From Sphingomonas sp. 8AM (GTDB lineage Bacteria; Pseudomonadota; Alphaproteobacteria; Sphingomonadales; Sphingomonadaceae): a stretch of 64,000 bases of DNA. The translations under genes and the position numbers were made by a program. Shown here one piece after another: positions 1 to 8,281 of this stretch. Below the pieces are notes generated by a model. It was not told the DNA's origin. It saw only the letters and a list, made by a program, of their open reading frames with translations, and did no database searches. Within the stretch, counting starts at the first letter, position 1; each line of letters begins with the position of its first letter. The stretch covers positions 1,795,661 to 1,859,660 of the forward strand of contig NZ_LR733844.1 in the NCBI RefSeq assembly GCF_902506455.1, given 5' to 3'.

Positions 1-2
1 GT

Positions 3-149
3 GCACCGCCGCCCCCGCCGCCGGGCGCAGGAGCTCCGCCGCCGGCACCGGGCGCTGGTGCCCCGCCGCCTCCTCCGGGAGCCGGCGCTCCGCCGCCGCC
101 CGCGGTGAACGGGCAGGTGCCGCCCGCACCTCGCGCCCCGCGCGCGTAA
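3..149 (+). CDS. C-terminal end of a proline/glycine/alanine-rich protein (5' end outside window)
   Basis: An open frame runs in from the left edge and stops at TAA 147-149. The visible 48 residues are low complexity: three PPPPxGAGAP-like repeats, then a tail VNGQVPPAPRAPRA. Such tails occur on secreted, envelope or RNA-binding proteins of sphingomonads, but no domain is visible, so no function is assigned. A strong hairpin terminator begins 9 bases after the stop, which supports this being the true end of a plus-strand gene. The frame choice rests on the repeat periodicity and the terminator position. Confidence 0.6.
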   Translation, partial: APPPPPPGAGAPPPAPGAGAPPPPPGAGAPPPPAVNGQVPPAPRAPRA

Positions 150-157
150 CCGGATCG

Positions 158-189
158 GGGAGCAGCGCCGCGCGCGCTGCTCCCTTTTT
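158..189 (+). terminator. Rho-independent terminator
   Basis: A perfect 11-bp stem (158-168 pairs with 174-184, GGGAGCAGCGC) with a 5-base loop is followed by TTTTT. It lies between the proline-rich gene and the convergent dehydrogenase gene, and ends 6 bases before the latter's stop codon. Confidence 0.9.
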
Positions 190-195
190 CGTGGG

Positions 196-1149
196 TCAGG
201 CGGTTTCGGGCACCGGGGTCAGCGCCGCGCCGGTGTCGAACCAGCTGATGAGATTATCGACCACCAGTTGCCCCATCGCCGCGCGGGTCTGTTCGGACGC
301 GGAGCCGAGGTGCGGCAGCAGCACGACATTGTCCATGGCGCGCAACTCGGCGGGGACGTGCGGCTCGTCGGCATAGACGTCGAGCCCGGCGGCGAGGATC
401 GTTCCCTTGCGCAGCGCTTCGATCAGCGCCGCTTCGTCCGTGACGCTGCCGCGCGCGACGTTGATGAAAATGCTATCCTTGCCCAGCGCCTCCAGCACCT
501 CTGCGTTGACCAGGTGGCGGGTCGATGGGCCACCGGGGACGATCGCGATCAGTACGTCGCATGCCTGCGCGAGCGCGACCGGCGTGTCGTGATAGGCATA
601 AGCCACATCCTCGCGGCGGGTGCGCTGGTGATAGGCGATCGCGACCTCGAACCCTTCCAGCCGCCGCGCGATCTGCTGCCCGATCGCGCCGAGCCCGAGG
701 ATGCCGACCGTCCGTCCACGCAGCGTCGGGGAGAGCGGGAAGGAGGCCTGCTCCCAGCGCCCGTCACGCACATAACGGTCGGCCTGCGGCAAGCGCCGGA
801 TCGTCGCGAGCAACAGCCCGAGCGCGAGGTCGGCGACCTCGGCATCGAGCACGCCGGGCGTGTTGGTGACCATGATCCCGCGCGCAGCCGCTGCCTGTGC
901 GTCGATATTGTCATAGCCGACGCCGAAATTGGCGACGATCTCCAGCGCGGGGAGGCGATCGAACAGCGCCGCACCGACCTTCCCGGCAAGCGTATTGGCG
1001 GCCAGCCCGCGGATCGCCGCGCCGTGTTCGGCCAGATACGCATCGCCGTCGGGCTGCTCCCACAACCGGTGCAGCGTGAAGCGCGCGTCGAGTGCGGCGA
1101 TCACCGCCGCAGGCATCGGGGCGGGCATGAGGATGTGTGTGTCGGTCAT
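196..1149 (-). CDS. D-isomer-specific 2-hydroxyacid dehydrogenase (glyoxylate/hydroxypyruvate reductase type)
   Basis: A 317-residue cytoplasmic NAD(P)-dependent dehydrogenase, the usual length for the family. The Rossmann glycine motif GLGAIG is at 152-157. The catalytic triad of the family is present: Arg in NVARGSV (about 233), Glu in YADEP (about 262) and His in LLPHLGS (about 280). The substrate-side motif NFGVGYDNID is at 74-83. Likely substrates are glyoxylate, hydroxypyruvate or a related 2-keto acid; the sequence does not settle which. The frame is open further upstream, but that part reads as low-complexity antisense of the neighbouring gene, so ATG 1149 is chosen. Confidence 0.93.
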   Translation of the reverse strand: MTDTHILMPAPMPAAVIAALDARFTLHRLWEQPDGDAYLAEHGAAIRGLAANTLAGKVGAALFDRLPALEIVANFGVGYDNIDAQAAAARGIMVTNTPGVLDAEVADLALGLLLATIRRLPQADRYVRDGRWEQASFPLSPTLRGRTVGILGLGAIGQQIARRLEGFEVAIAYHQRTRREDVAYAYHDTPVALAQACDVLIAIVPGGPSTRHLVNAEVLEALGKDSIFINVARGSVTDEAALIEALRKGTILAAGLDVYADEPHVPAELRAMDNVVLLPHLGSASEQTRAAMGQLVVDNLISWFDTGAALTPVPETA

Positions 1150-1181
1150 GCCCGCCAATGTAGCGGCTCGCGCGCTCCGCG

Positions 1182-1367
1182 TCAGCCGGCCGGCCGCGCG
1201 CCGGGCGTGCCGCATTTCGCGAACTTGCCGCTGGCGCCCTTGCAGCGCGTTGCTTTGACGGGCGGGCATTTGACGAATTTGCCGGTTTTCGGATCCTTGC
1301 ACGGCGCAGCGGCGACGGGCGGGGCCATGAGCGTCAGCGCGGCGGCGACAGCGAGCAGACGAAGCAT
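1182..1367 (-). CDS. Small secreted cysteine-containing protein
   Basis: A 61-residue protein starting at ATG 1367, with a GGAGGA ribosome site about 7 bases upstream. Residues 1-19 form a signal peptide (MLRLLAVAAALTLMAPPVAA). The mature part holds two copies of a short motif, CKDPKTGKFVKC and CKGASGKFAKC, each with a cysteine at both ends, suggesting two small disulfide loops. The end is rich in Gly, Pro and Ala. I do not recognise a characterised family. It is divergent from the NIPSNAP gene. Confidence 0.65.
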   Translation of the reverse strand: MLRLLAVAAALTLMAPPVAAAPCKDPKTGKFVKCPPVKATRCKGASGKFAKCGTPGARPAG

Positions 1368-1498
1368 CGGACATCCTCCAGCCCGATCATCGGGCACGAT
1401 CGAGATTAAGCCCTTCTTTGTGCGAGGGAAAGGAGAGGGGCTTGCCCGCTCAATGGTTTAGCGGCGATACATTGGCCGAGAAGAGAAGGAGGGGCTGG

Positions 1499-1927
1499 AT
1501 GCGACTGATGATGTGGGCGAGCGTGGCGGCGATGCTGGCGAGCGGGGTAGCGCAGGCCGAGCCGGCGAAGCTCGATCCGAAGACTGCGGTCTACGAACTG
1601 CGCACTTACTATCCTGCGCCCGGCAAGGCGGCGGCGCTCAACGCGCGCTTCCGCGAGCATACGCTGGGGCTGTTCGCCAGGCACGGCATGACCAATGTCG
1701 CTTACTGGAACGAGATTCCTACCGAGGCCGCGCCGGAAGGGCGGGTGGTGTACGTGCTCGCCTATCCCAGTCGCGCGGCGCGTGATGCTGATTGGGCGGC
1801 GTTCGGGAAAGACCCGGAGTGGCAGAAGGTGGTCGCGGCTTCCGAGGCGGCGGGCAAGCTGGTGACCAAGGTCGACAGCGTGTTCATGACCGCCACGGAT
1901 TACTCGCCGCCGATTTTGGGGAAGTAG
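1499..1927 (+). CDS. NIPSNAP family protein, exported
   Basis: A 142-residue protein. A signal peptide covers about residues 1-17 (ends VAQAEP). It is followed by a NIPSNAP-type ferredoxin-like alpha/beta domain beginning VYELRTYYPAPGK, with the typical Arg-Thr-Tyr start and a WNE..P segment near the middle. NIPSNAP domains are dimeric alpha/beta barrels, often of unknown substrate. The start at ATG 1499 has a strong AGGAGG site at 1487-1492; the frame is open further upstream but without a leader sequence. It appears monocistronic and is followed by a 77-bp palindromic element. Confidence 0.85.
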   Translation: MRLMMWASVAAMLASGVAQAEPAKLDPKTAVYELRTYYPAPGKAAALNARFREHTLGLFARHGMTNVAYWNEIPTEAAPEGRVVYVLAYPSRAARDADWAAFGKDPEWQKVVAASEAAGKLVTKVDSVFMTATDYSPPILGK

Positions 1928-1936
1928 CCGTCGTTT

Positions 1937-2013
1937 CGTCATTGCGAGCGTAGCGAAGCAATCCAGGGCGTCCTGATCCGGCTCTGGATTGTTTCGCTAC
2001 GCTCGCAATGACG
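1937..2013. repeat. 77-bp palindromic element, family 1, copy 1
   Basis: Two near-perfect 30-base inverted arms (CGTCATTGCGAGCG...CAATCCAG and its complement) flank a 17-base loop. The same 77-bp unit recurs at 3502, 19527, 32064, 33622 and 34337. It sits directly after the NIPSNAP stop codon. Confidence 0.92.
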
Positions 2014-2077
2014 GTCGCTCGTGGCCGCGGACTCGATCCGGTCGCGCATTTAAAGACGGCTTGGAGAAGAAGCGTGA

Positions 2078-2096
2078 CCCCGGATCAAGTCCGGGG
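2078..2096. repeat. Short palindrome of family 2 inside a gene end
   Basis: CCCCGGATCAAGTCCGGGG, a single arm of the family-2 palindrome also seen near 8401, 22881 and 34570. The amidohydrolase stop codon lies within it. Confidence 0.8.
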
Positions 2097-3431
2097 TGAC
2101 GGCGGGACGCCACCCGGCTTGAGCAAGTCGAGCACGGCAGCGGTCATCGCGGTTGCGCCGGTGGTGACGACCGCCTGCGGATCGACCTTGAACAGCGGCG
2201 AGTGATGCGACGGGATCGGCGGACCGCCCTTTGCCGCCGCGTCGAACGCCGCCTGCTGCGTGCCGCCGACCGCGAAATAATAGCCCTTGATGCCGTACTT
2301 CGGCTCGATAAACGCCGCGAAATCCTCGGCACCCATGCCCTTCTGCTGGAACGGGATCACCTTGTCCGCGCCCAGCGTCGTCGCCATCACCGCATTCAGG
2401 CGGCGGGCCAGCGCGGCGTCGTTGACCGTCGTCGGCGTGCCCTCGATCACCGTCACCACCGGCAGCTTGTCGGCGGGCATCCCGTTCAGCTCGCCGATGC
2501 CGCGCGCGACGCGCCTGATCCCGGCGAGCAGTTGCGCGCGCGTCGCCTCGTCGTTGGCGCGCACCGTCACCTGCAGTTTCGCCTGATCGGAGATGATGTT
2601 GTGCTTGAGCCCGGCGTGGAAGCTGCCGACGGTGATGACCGCGGGGCGCAGCGGCTGGCGCTCGCGGCTGACCAGCCCTTGCAGCGCGATGACGAGCTGG
2701 CTGGCCATATAGACCGGGTCCTTGCCAGCCTGCGGGCTCGCGCCATGTGCGCCGACGCCGGGGACGACGATGTCGACGCTGTCGGACGAGCTGTACTGGA
2801 TGTCCTCCGAGGCCGAGACGGTACCCGCCAGCCCTTCGGAATTGGAGTGATAGGCCAGGGCGTAATCGGGTTTGGGGAACCGGGTGTAGAGCCCGTCCTT
2901 GACCATCGCCGCCGCGCCGCCGACGCGTTCCTCGGCGGGCTGGACGACGAAGACGATTGTCCCGGCCCAGCGATCCTTCATCGCCGCCAGCCGTCGCGCG
3001 GTCGCGACCAGCCCGACGATATGCGTGTCATGCCCACAGGCGTGCATGACCGGCGCCTCGACCCCGTCGACGCCGACCTGCCGGACGGTGCTGGCGTTGG
3101 CGAGCCCGGATTTCTCCTCGACCGGCAGCCCGTCCATGTCCGCGCGGACCAGCACGACCGGGCCGGTGCCGTTCTTCAGCACGCCGACCACGCCGGTGCC
3201 GCCGACCTTTTCGGTGACCTGCACGCCGGGAATCGCGCGCAACGCCGCCGCCATCTTCGCGGCAGTACGCTCTTCCTTGAACGACAGTTCGGGGTGACGG
3301 TGAAAGTCGTCCCACATCGCGGCGAGCGATTTGTCGTAATCGGCGCGGATCGCCGCGGCATAATCGGGCTCGGCGGTCGCCGGCTGTGCGAGCGCACCGA
3401 GCGCGACGGCGGCGAGAAGCAGAGAACGCAT
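2085..3431 (-). CDS. M20 family amidohydrolase / metallopeptidase, exported
   Basis: A 448-residue protein with a signal peptide (residues 1-20, ends QPATA), so probably periplasmic. M20/amidohydrolase motifs are clear: VRADMDGLP (about 95-103), the metal-binding HACGHD (130-135), PAEERVGG, and a late SHHSPLF histidine motif. The family hydrolyses N-acyl amino acids, hippurate-like or indole-acetyl conjugates, or peptides; the substrate here is not determinable. Start ATG 3431 follows directly from the signal peptide. The last residues are encoded by a family-2 palindrome, so the native C-terminus may have been altered by the repeat. Confidence 0.92.
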   Translation of the reverse strand: MRSLLLAAVALGALAQPATAEPDYAAAIRADYDKSLAAMWDDFHRHPELSFKEERTAAKMAAALRAIPGVQVTEKVGGTGVVGVLKNGTGPVVLVRADMDGLPVEEKSGLANASTVRQVGVDGVEAPVMHACGHDTHIVGLVATARRLAAMKDRWAGTIVFVVQPAEERVGGAAAMVKDGLYTRFPKPDYALAYHSNSEGLAGTVSASEDIQYSSSDSVDIVVPGVGAHGASPQAGKDPVYMASQLVIALQGLVSRERQPLRPAVITVGSFHAGLKHNIISDQAKLQVTVRANDEATRAQLLAGIRRVARGIGELNGMPADKLPVVTVIEGTPTTVNDAALARRLNAVMATTLGADKVIPFQQKGMGAEDFAAFIEPKYGIKGYYFAVGGTQQAAFDAAAKGGPPIPSHHSPLFKVDPQAVVTTGATAMTAAVLDLLKPGGVPPSPRT

Positions 3432-3501
3432 GGCAAGACCCCCTTGTTTTCCGCAGCCTAGGGTCTGCGTCCGGTCACAACAAGCGACCTGTCTGTCCGA
3501 T

Positions 3502-3578
3502 CGTCATTGCGAGCGTAGCCAAGCAATCCAGTGCCGGACCAGGACGCCCTGGATCGCTCCGCTCCGCTCGCAATGACG
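3502..3578. repeat. 77-bp palindromic element, family 1, copy 2
   Basis: Same 30+17+30 structure as copy 1, with the loop in the opposite orientation (loop contains CCGGACCAGGACGCC). It lies between the amidohydrolase start and the TonB receptor stop, four bases from the latter. Confidence 0.92.
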
Positions 3579-3582
3579 GAGG

Positions 3583-6363
3583 TTACATCCGCAGCGTCGC
3601 CGACAGATAGAAGCTGCGGCCGTAGAAGCTGCTCTCCTGCCAGATCGCGGGATTGTTGTTGTAATAGGCCTCTTCGCGGCTGTTGTTCAGGTTGATGACG
3701 CCGGCCGCGAAGCTGAGATAGTCGGTCGGCGTGAAGCCCCCCGACAGATCGAACTGCGTGCGCGCGCGCACCGTATGGCCTTCGGTCGCGAAGAAGCTGT
3801 CCGCGCCATTCTGTTCGTAGGAGCTGCGGTAATTGGCCGACAGCCGCAGGCTGAACAGCCGGTTTTCCCAATAAGGCGTGATGTTCGCGGTGTTCTTCGA
3901 CAGATTGCGCACCGTGAAGCCGGTGCCGATCGCCACCTTGGTCGGGATCACGCGCGTATAGTTCGCGAGCAGGCCGAAGCCATCGACCGGCAGCCAGCGG
4001 TCGAACGACTGGTTCCAGCTCACCTCGACGCCGCGGATGCGGATCGTGCTGGGGTCGTTCGAGGTCTGGGTGATGTTATAGGTGTTGCCCGCGGCATCGA
4101 CGCAGTCGCCACTGGTCGCGCCGCTGCTGGCGCGCGACAGCGCGGTGCCGTTGAAATTACCCGGGCAGACCAGCGACGAGAAGGTGCCGTTCTTCACCCA
4201 TTTGTAGAAGCCGTTGATCGACAGCGCGCTGGCCGGCCCGTAATACCATTCGACGCCCAGATCGAGCTGGTCGGCGGTCAGCGGCTTGAGCCCCGACTGG
4301 CCGAGATCGACTGTCAGCGTGCGCGTGCCGACCGGGAAGGTGTTGACGGTCGACGAGGTGGTCTGCGCCAGCGAGCTGCGCGAATCGAGGATCGGGCGCA
4401 CCAGCACCTTGGCGGCGGCGAAGCGCACCTGCAGCGTGCGGGTCGGCTCCAGCACGAGATTCAGGCTCGGCAGGACGTTGTCATATTCCTGCGTCTCGAC
4501 ATATTCGCCGATCTTCTGCGTGACGTCGGTGTAGCTGCCGGTGCGCGGCTGGGTGATGTTGCCGTTCACGACCTGTTTGGTGTGTTCGTAGCGCACGCCG
4601 AGATTGCCGCGCAGGGCTGCGCCGAACACCATGCTGTCGAGCGAGGCCATCGCATAGACGGCGGGAATGTAGCGATCGACGGTGTAGCTACCCTCCGGCG
4701 CGGGCAGATCGGGCACCGCGATCCCGGCGTTGGCGAGCGCCTGACGATAGCCGGCGGTATCCGGCGCGATCCACGCATTGGGCAGATTGCCGTTGCCGTC
4801 GAGGAACCCGCCGACGCCATAGCTGGCTGCCGACAGCGCCGGGAAGAGTGTGCTGGTCGGCCCCGGCCGGTTGGCGATCGAGCCGAGATCGTGGCGGCCG
4901 ACATCGCGCACGAAGCTTTCGTGGCGGAACTTGGTGCCCGCCGCGAACTGCGAGATTGGCCCGAGCGTCACGTCCTTGGTGACGTCGACCTGCGTCGAGA
5001 CTTCCTTGCCGGTGGTGCGACGGGTCGCGCCGTTGGGGAATTCATTCCGCACCAGCGTCGCCTGATTGTAGAGCGACGGATCGGACAGGTTTGCCGCAAC
5101 GGTGTATTTGGGGTTGCGCGGATCGGTGATGTCGAGCGTCGCCGACGGGATGGTGACGCCGACGATCGCGGCATCCTCGCGCGAATAGGCGTAACCGCGC
5201 GTGAAGTTGCCAACCGCGCGGACGGCGAGCCCGTCCTCGTCCTTCCACTTCATCGCCAGCGTATAGCCCTGGCTCGACAGCTTGCGGCTTTCCTCCTGCC
5301 GGTTGTTCTCCAGCGTGAAGTTGGTCGCGGTGGTCACCTTCGACGCGCCGTCGCTGATGCTGCCGGCGGTCAGCCGCGACGTGTTGAACAGGAACACCTG
5401 CTGGTTGACGTCGTACTTGGTGTCGTCGCGCGCGTAGATCGCGGTGGCGTCGATCTCCAGCCGGTCGGTCGGGCGCCATTGCAGGCCGCCGCTGCCGGTC
5501 AATTGCTCGATCGAGCGGTCGATGCGGCGATAGCGCGGGCGGCGCGGCACCGCGACCACCGCACCGTCGATCGTCTGCGTCGCCCAGCGATCCTGGAACA
5601 GATAGTCGGCGCGATCCTCGAGCTTCTGATAGCCGAGGTTGAGGTACACGCCGAGGCGACCGTCGGCGAACTGGTCGACATAGCTGGCGCCGAACTTGGG
5701 TGTGATCGTCTTGCCCGCATATTCGCTGTTCTGCACCTTGGCGGACAGCACGATCTTGCGGTTCTTGTAATCGAGCGGCTGGACGGTCTGGATGTTGATC
5801 GTGCCCGACAGCCCGCCGCTATCCATGTCGGGGGTCGGCGACTTCAGTACCTGCACCGCATTCGCCAGCTCGGTCTGGATGATGTCGTAGCGGAAGCCGT
5901 CGGTGAAGTCGGCGCTCTTGAAGGTTTGCCCGTTGATCGTGGTCAGCGCATATTGCGGGCCGAGCCCGCGGATGCTGATCGTCGCGCCGCGTCCGTTGAT
6001 GTTCTGCATCTGCACGCCGGAGATGCGCTGGATCGATTCGGTGATGTTCTGGCTCGGGAACTTGCCGAGATCCTCCGCCGAGATGCCGTCGCTGACGCGC
6101 GTGTCGCGGCGCTTGGCATCGAGCGCGGTGGCGATCGAGGCGCGGAAGCCGGTGACGACGACGTCGCCTCCTTCGGCTGCGGCATCGGCGGCGATCGGCT
6201 CGCTGGTCGCCGGGGTCGGCGTGACCGGAGCGTTGGGATCGATCGGAACGGTCTGCGCCAGCGCGGCGGGCGCCATGAACCACAACGCCGACCCTGCGGT
6301 GCCGAGCAGCATCGTCTTCACCGCGCGCGCTACGCGCGCCGGTTCGCGAACAACAACAGCCAT
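3583..6363 (-). CDS. TonB-dependent outer-membrane receptor (Xanthomonas/Caulobacter type)
   Basis: A 926-residue outer-membrane transporter. Start ATG 6363 precedes a signal peptide ending in PAALAQ; a GGGGGTAGGG stretch lies just upstream. In-frame ATGs at 6390 and 6399 are alternatives. The plug domain begins with the TonB-box-like VVVTGFRASI and continues with SQNITESIQRISGVQ, RGATISIRGLGP and SPTPDMDSGGLSGTINIQT. That series matches the receptor subfamily common in Xanthomonas and Caulobacter, many members of which import oligosaccharides. The beta-barrel ends in an aromatic residue three from the C-terminus (YLSATLRM), a weak barrel signal. No linked sugar-utilisation genes are present, so the substrate is unknown. 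Confidence 0.93.
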   Translation of the reverse strand: MAVVVREPARVARAVKTMLLGTAGSALWFMAPAALAQTVPIDPNAPVTPTPATSEPIAADAAAEGGDVVVTGFRASIATALDAKRRDTRVSDGISAEDLGKFPSQNITESIQRISGVQMQNINGRGATISIRGLGPQYALTTINGQTFKSADFTDGFRYDIIQTELANAVQVLKSPTPDMDSGGLSGTINIQTVQPLDYKNRKIVLSAKVQNSEYAGKTITPKFGASYVDQFADGRLGVYLNLGYQKLEDRADYLFQDRWATQTIDGAVVAVPRRPRYRRIDRSIEQLTGSGGLQWRPTDRLEIDATAIYARDDTKYDVNQQVFLFNTSRLTAGSISDGASKVTTATNFTLENNRQEESRKLSSQGYTLAMKWKDEDGLAVRAVGNFTRGYAYSREDAAIVGVTIPSATLDITDPRNPKYTVAANLSDPSLYNQATLVRNEFPNGATRRTTGKEVSTQVDVTKDVTLGPISQFAAGTKFRHESFVRDVGRHDLGSIANRPGPTSTLFPALSAASYGVGGFLDGNGNLPNAWIAPDTAGYRQALANAGIAVPDLPAPEGSYTVDRYIPAVYAMASLDSMVFGAALRGNLGVRYEHTKQVVNGNITQPRTGSYTDVTQKIGEYVETQEYDNVLPSLNLVLEPTRTLQVRFAAAKVLVRPILDSRSSLAQTTSSTVNTFPVGTRTLTVDLGQSGLKPLTADQLDLGVEWYYGPASALSINGFYKWVKNGTFSSLVCPGNFNGTALSRASSGATSGDCVDAAGNTYNITQTSNDPSTIRIRGVEVSWNQSFDRWLPVDGFGLLANYTRVIPTKVAIGTGFTVRNLSKNTANITPYWENRLFSLRLSANYRSSYEQNGADSFFATEGHTVRARTQFDLSGGFTPTDYLSFAAGVINLNNSREEAYYNNNPAIWQESSFYGRSFYLSATLRM

Positions 6364-6719
6364 TTTCCCTACCCCCGATTGATCAAGCATGTGACGCATG
6401 CCGGTTTGTCCGGTCACGAGCCCTGCTCCTCCTGCGCGATCACGGTGCTTTGGTATTATCCGGCTGTCAATTGGTTTTACACCGGTCCCATATTGCCCTG
6501 ACCACCATTGAAGATGCCTCTTAATGGAACTTACTAATCCAAAGCAGGTTAACGTTGTCACATCGATCGCATCAAGGCGGTCGTCGTGCGGGGAAAACGG
6601 TTGATCGCATCTGTCGCTATGATCGTGGCTGGCCAGGTGGGCAGCTGTGGGTCGGCGCGGCCTGGTCGCGCGGCAAGCGACATGATCGCCGCTCCCCCAG
6701 TTATTACGGAGGATCGAGC
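6364..6719. other. Gene-less divergent regulatory region
   Basis: 356 bases between the divergent TonB receptor and the CsbD-like gene. It holds two direct repeats (6450-6459, 6471-6480) and a TTGACA on the minus strand (6465-6470) that could serve the receptor. On the plus strand GGAAC (6526-6530) is followed after 16 bases by GGTT, close to but not matching the alphaproteobacterial general-stress sigma consensus GGAAC-N16/17-CGTT. No coding signal is seen. Confidence 0.5.
6450..6480 (-). promoter_or_regulatory. Possible regulator site: two direct repeats before the TonB receptor
   Basis: On the plus strand TTGGTATTAT (6450-6459) and TTGGTTTTAC (6471-6480) are 21 bases apart, two helical turns. 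A TTGACA hexamer facing the receptor gene lies between them. Direct repeats at this spacing suit a regulator binding one face of the DNA; which regulator is unknown. Confidence 0.35.
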
Positions 6720-7088
6720 ATGAACAAACATGAGCTGCACGGCGGGGCGCGCTACCTGGGCGGGAAGGTCGAGAAGGCCGCCGGCGATGTCGCGGACAAG
6801 CGCGACTGGCAGGCCGATGGCGTGCTCAATCAGGTCGCCGGTGCGGCCGAAAACCTGCTCGGTCGCGCACAATCGGTGGCGAGCGACGTTGCCGACATGA
6901 CGCCCGGGCTGATCGACGGGGCGCGCGAACGGCTCGGTGATGCCGCTGACCGCGCGAGCGCCGTTGCGCGTCACGGCACCGCGGTCGCGGAAACAACGGT
7001 GCGCGAAAATCGCGTCATATCGGTGGCGATTGTCGCCGCGCTTGGCGGCGTGGCGCTCGGCTGGCTGCTGTTCGCGCGACGTCATTGA
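6720..7088 (+). CDS. CsbD-like stress protein with C-terminal membrane anchor
   Basis: A 122-residue protein. The N-terminal 50 residues (GGARYLGGKVEKAAGDVADKR and on) resemble the CsbD family of stress-inducible small helical proteins. The middle is an amphipathic, Ala-rich helix, and residues 99-118 form one membrane segment (VISVAIVAALGGVALGWLLF), ending FARRH. This layout, helical region plus a glycine-containing C-terminal anchor, also resembles DUF883/ElaB-type ribosome- or membrane-associated proteins. Start ATG 6720 has an ACGGAGGA site. Its neighbours, a membrane protein and an entericidin, suggest an envelope-stress cluster. Confidence 0.75.
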   Translation: MNKHELHGGARYLGGKVEKAAGDVADKRDWQADGVLNQVAGAAENLLGRAQSVASDVADMTPGLIDGARERLGDAADRASAVARHGTAVAETTVRENRVISVAIVAALGGVALGWLLFARRH

Positions 7089-7148
7089 AGGGGCAGCGGC
7101 GGTCGTCATGACCGCCGCGACATGAAAATCAGAGTAACAGGAGTGCGT

Positions 7149-8030
7149 ATGGCGACGAATTTCACGGCGGGCCGGGTGCCGCTGGACGAGCCCGCAATAG
7201 TGCGGGCCGGGCGGCGCGTATCGTGGGGCGCAATCTTCGCCGGTGTGGTGATCGCGGTGGCGGTGCAGCTGCTGCTCGGGATCCTCGGCACCGGCATCGG
7301 GCTGTCGATGGTCGATCCGGTCGAGGGGACGACGCCGGGCGCGGCGGGGTTCGGGATCGCGGCCGGTATCTACTGGCTGATCACCACCGTCATCGCGCTC
7401 GGGTCGGGCGGCTATGCCGCGGCACGCCTGTCGGGCGTGACCGAGAAGTTCGACGCGCTGGCGCACGGGCTGGTCGTATGGGGCGTCACGCTGATCCTGA
7501 CGCTGTATCTGCTGACCTCGGCGGTCGGCGGGATCATCGGCGGCGCCTTCCGCACCGTGGGATCGGTCGCGGGGGCGGCTGGCGCGACGGTCGGCGCGGT
7601 TGCACCGAAAGCGGCGCAGGTTGCCAGTGTGGATGCCGGCGATGTGAAGCAGGAGGCGTCGGCCTATCTGTCGGACGCGCCCAATGATCCGGCGCAAATG
7701 ACCGCGGAACAGGCGCAGGCCGAGATCGCAAGGCAGCTTCCGGCGCTCGCCCGCGGCGGTGCCGACGGGCAGCGCGCCGAAAGCCGGATCGTCGACGTGG
7801 TCGCCGCACAGCGCAAGATCAGCCGCGAACAGGCGCAGGCGCAGGTCACGCGTGCCAAGGCGCAGTTCGTGAAGACCAAGAACGACGCGGTCGAAACGGC
7901 CAAGTCGGCGACCGACACCGCCGCCGGGGCTGCCGCCAGCACCTCGTTCATCCTCGTGCTCGCGCTGCTCGCCGGCGCCGGTGCGGCCGCCTTGGGTGCG
8001 ACGACGGCGACCCGCCGCCGCCTGCGCTGA
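7149..8030 (+). CDS. Multi-pass membrane protein (annotated PhnA-like in sphingomonads), function unknown
   Basis: A 293-residue inner-membrane protein. Start ATG 7149 has AGGAG at 7139-7143. It shows membrane segments near residues 25-47 (WGAIFAGVVIAVAVQLLLGI), 70-92 (GIAAGIYWLITTVIALGSGG), 103-130, and a final one near 265-285. Between the third and fourth lies a roughly 120-residue soluble, Ala/Gln-rich, charged region that looks helical. Related sphingomonad proteins are sometimes labelled PhnA-like, but nothing here supports a phosphonate role. It follows the CsbD-like gene by 60 bases and probably shares its promoter. Confidence 0.7.
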   Translation: MATNFTAGRVPLDEPAIVRAGRRVSWGAIFAGVVIAVAVQLLLGILGTGIGLSMVDPVEGTTPGAAGFGIAAGIYWLITTVIALGSGGYAAARLSGVTEKFDALAHGLVVWGVTLILTLYLLTSAVGGIIGGAFRTVGSVAGAAGATVGAVAPKAAQVASVDAGDVKQEASAYLSDAPNDPAQMTAEQAQAEIARQLPALARGGADGQRAESRIVDVVAAQRKISREQAQAQVTRAKAQFVKTKNDAVETAKSATDTAAGAAASTSFILVLALLAGAGAAALGATTATRRRLR

Positions 8031-8036
8031 GTGCCC

Positions 8037-8075
8037 GCGGCGGGCCAGCGTATCCGGTCCGCCGCACCCTTTTGT
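8037..8075 (+). terminator. Probable terminator after the membrane protein
   Basis: GCGGCGGGCC (8037-8046) pairs with GGTCCGCCGC (8056-8065) with one G-T pair, followed by ACCCTTTTGTTT. It lies just upstream of the entericidin ribosome site and may attenuate read-through. Confidence 0.6.
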
Positions 8076-8092
8076 TTCGAGAGGAGACGACC

Positions 8093-8227
8093 ATGACCCG
8101 CAAAATCGCTCTCACTGCCACCGCCTTCGCGATGCTGGCGCTGTCGGCCTGCAATACCGTTCACGGCGCCGGCAAGGATATGACGTCCGCCGGGAAGGCG
8201 GTGTCGAAAGCCTCGGGTGAAAAATAA
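8093..8227 (+). CDS. Entericidin A/B family small lipoprotein
   Basis: A 44-residue lipoprotein, MTRKIALTATAFAMLALSAC then NTVHGAGKDMTSAGKAVS. The lipobox LSAC places the lipidated Cys at residue 20, leaving a 25-residue mature peptide with the G.GKD....GKA pattern of entericidins. In Escherichia coli the entericidins are a toxin/antidote-like pair linked to stationary phase and osmotic stress; this single copy may simply be a stress lipoprotein. GAGGAG at 8081-8086 serves as ribosome site. A weak hairpin (8282-8289 with 8306-8313) follows. Confidence 0.85.
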   Translation: MTRKIALTATAFAMLALSACNTVHGAGKDMTSAGKAVSKASGEK

Positions 8228-8281
8228 GCCAGTGATGTGGCGCGCCGCTTAGCGTTGGGCACGCCTCAGATCGGTCTGTCA

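Noticed and set aside
3775..6501. A 908-codon open frame on the plus strand opposite the TonB receptor
   Set aside because: It is antisense to a clearly recognisable receptor, its translation is Arg/Ala/Gly-rich with no family, and long antisense frames are expected at this GC content.
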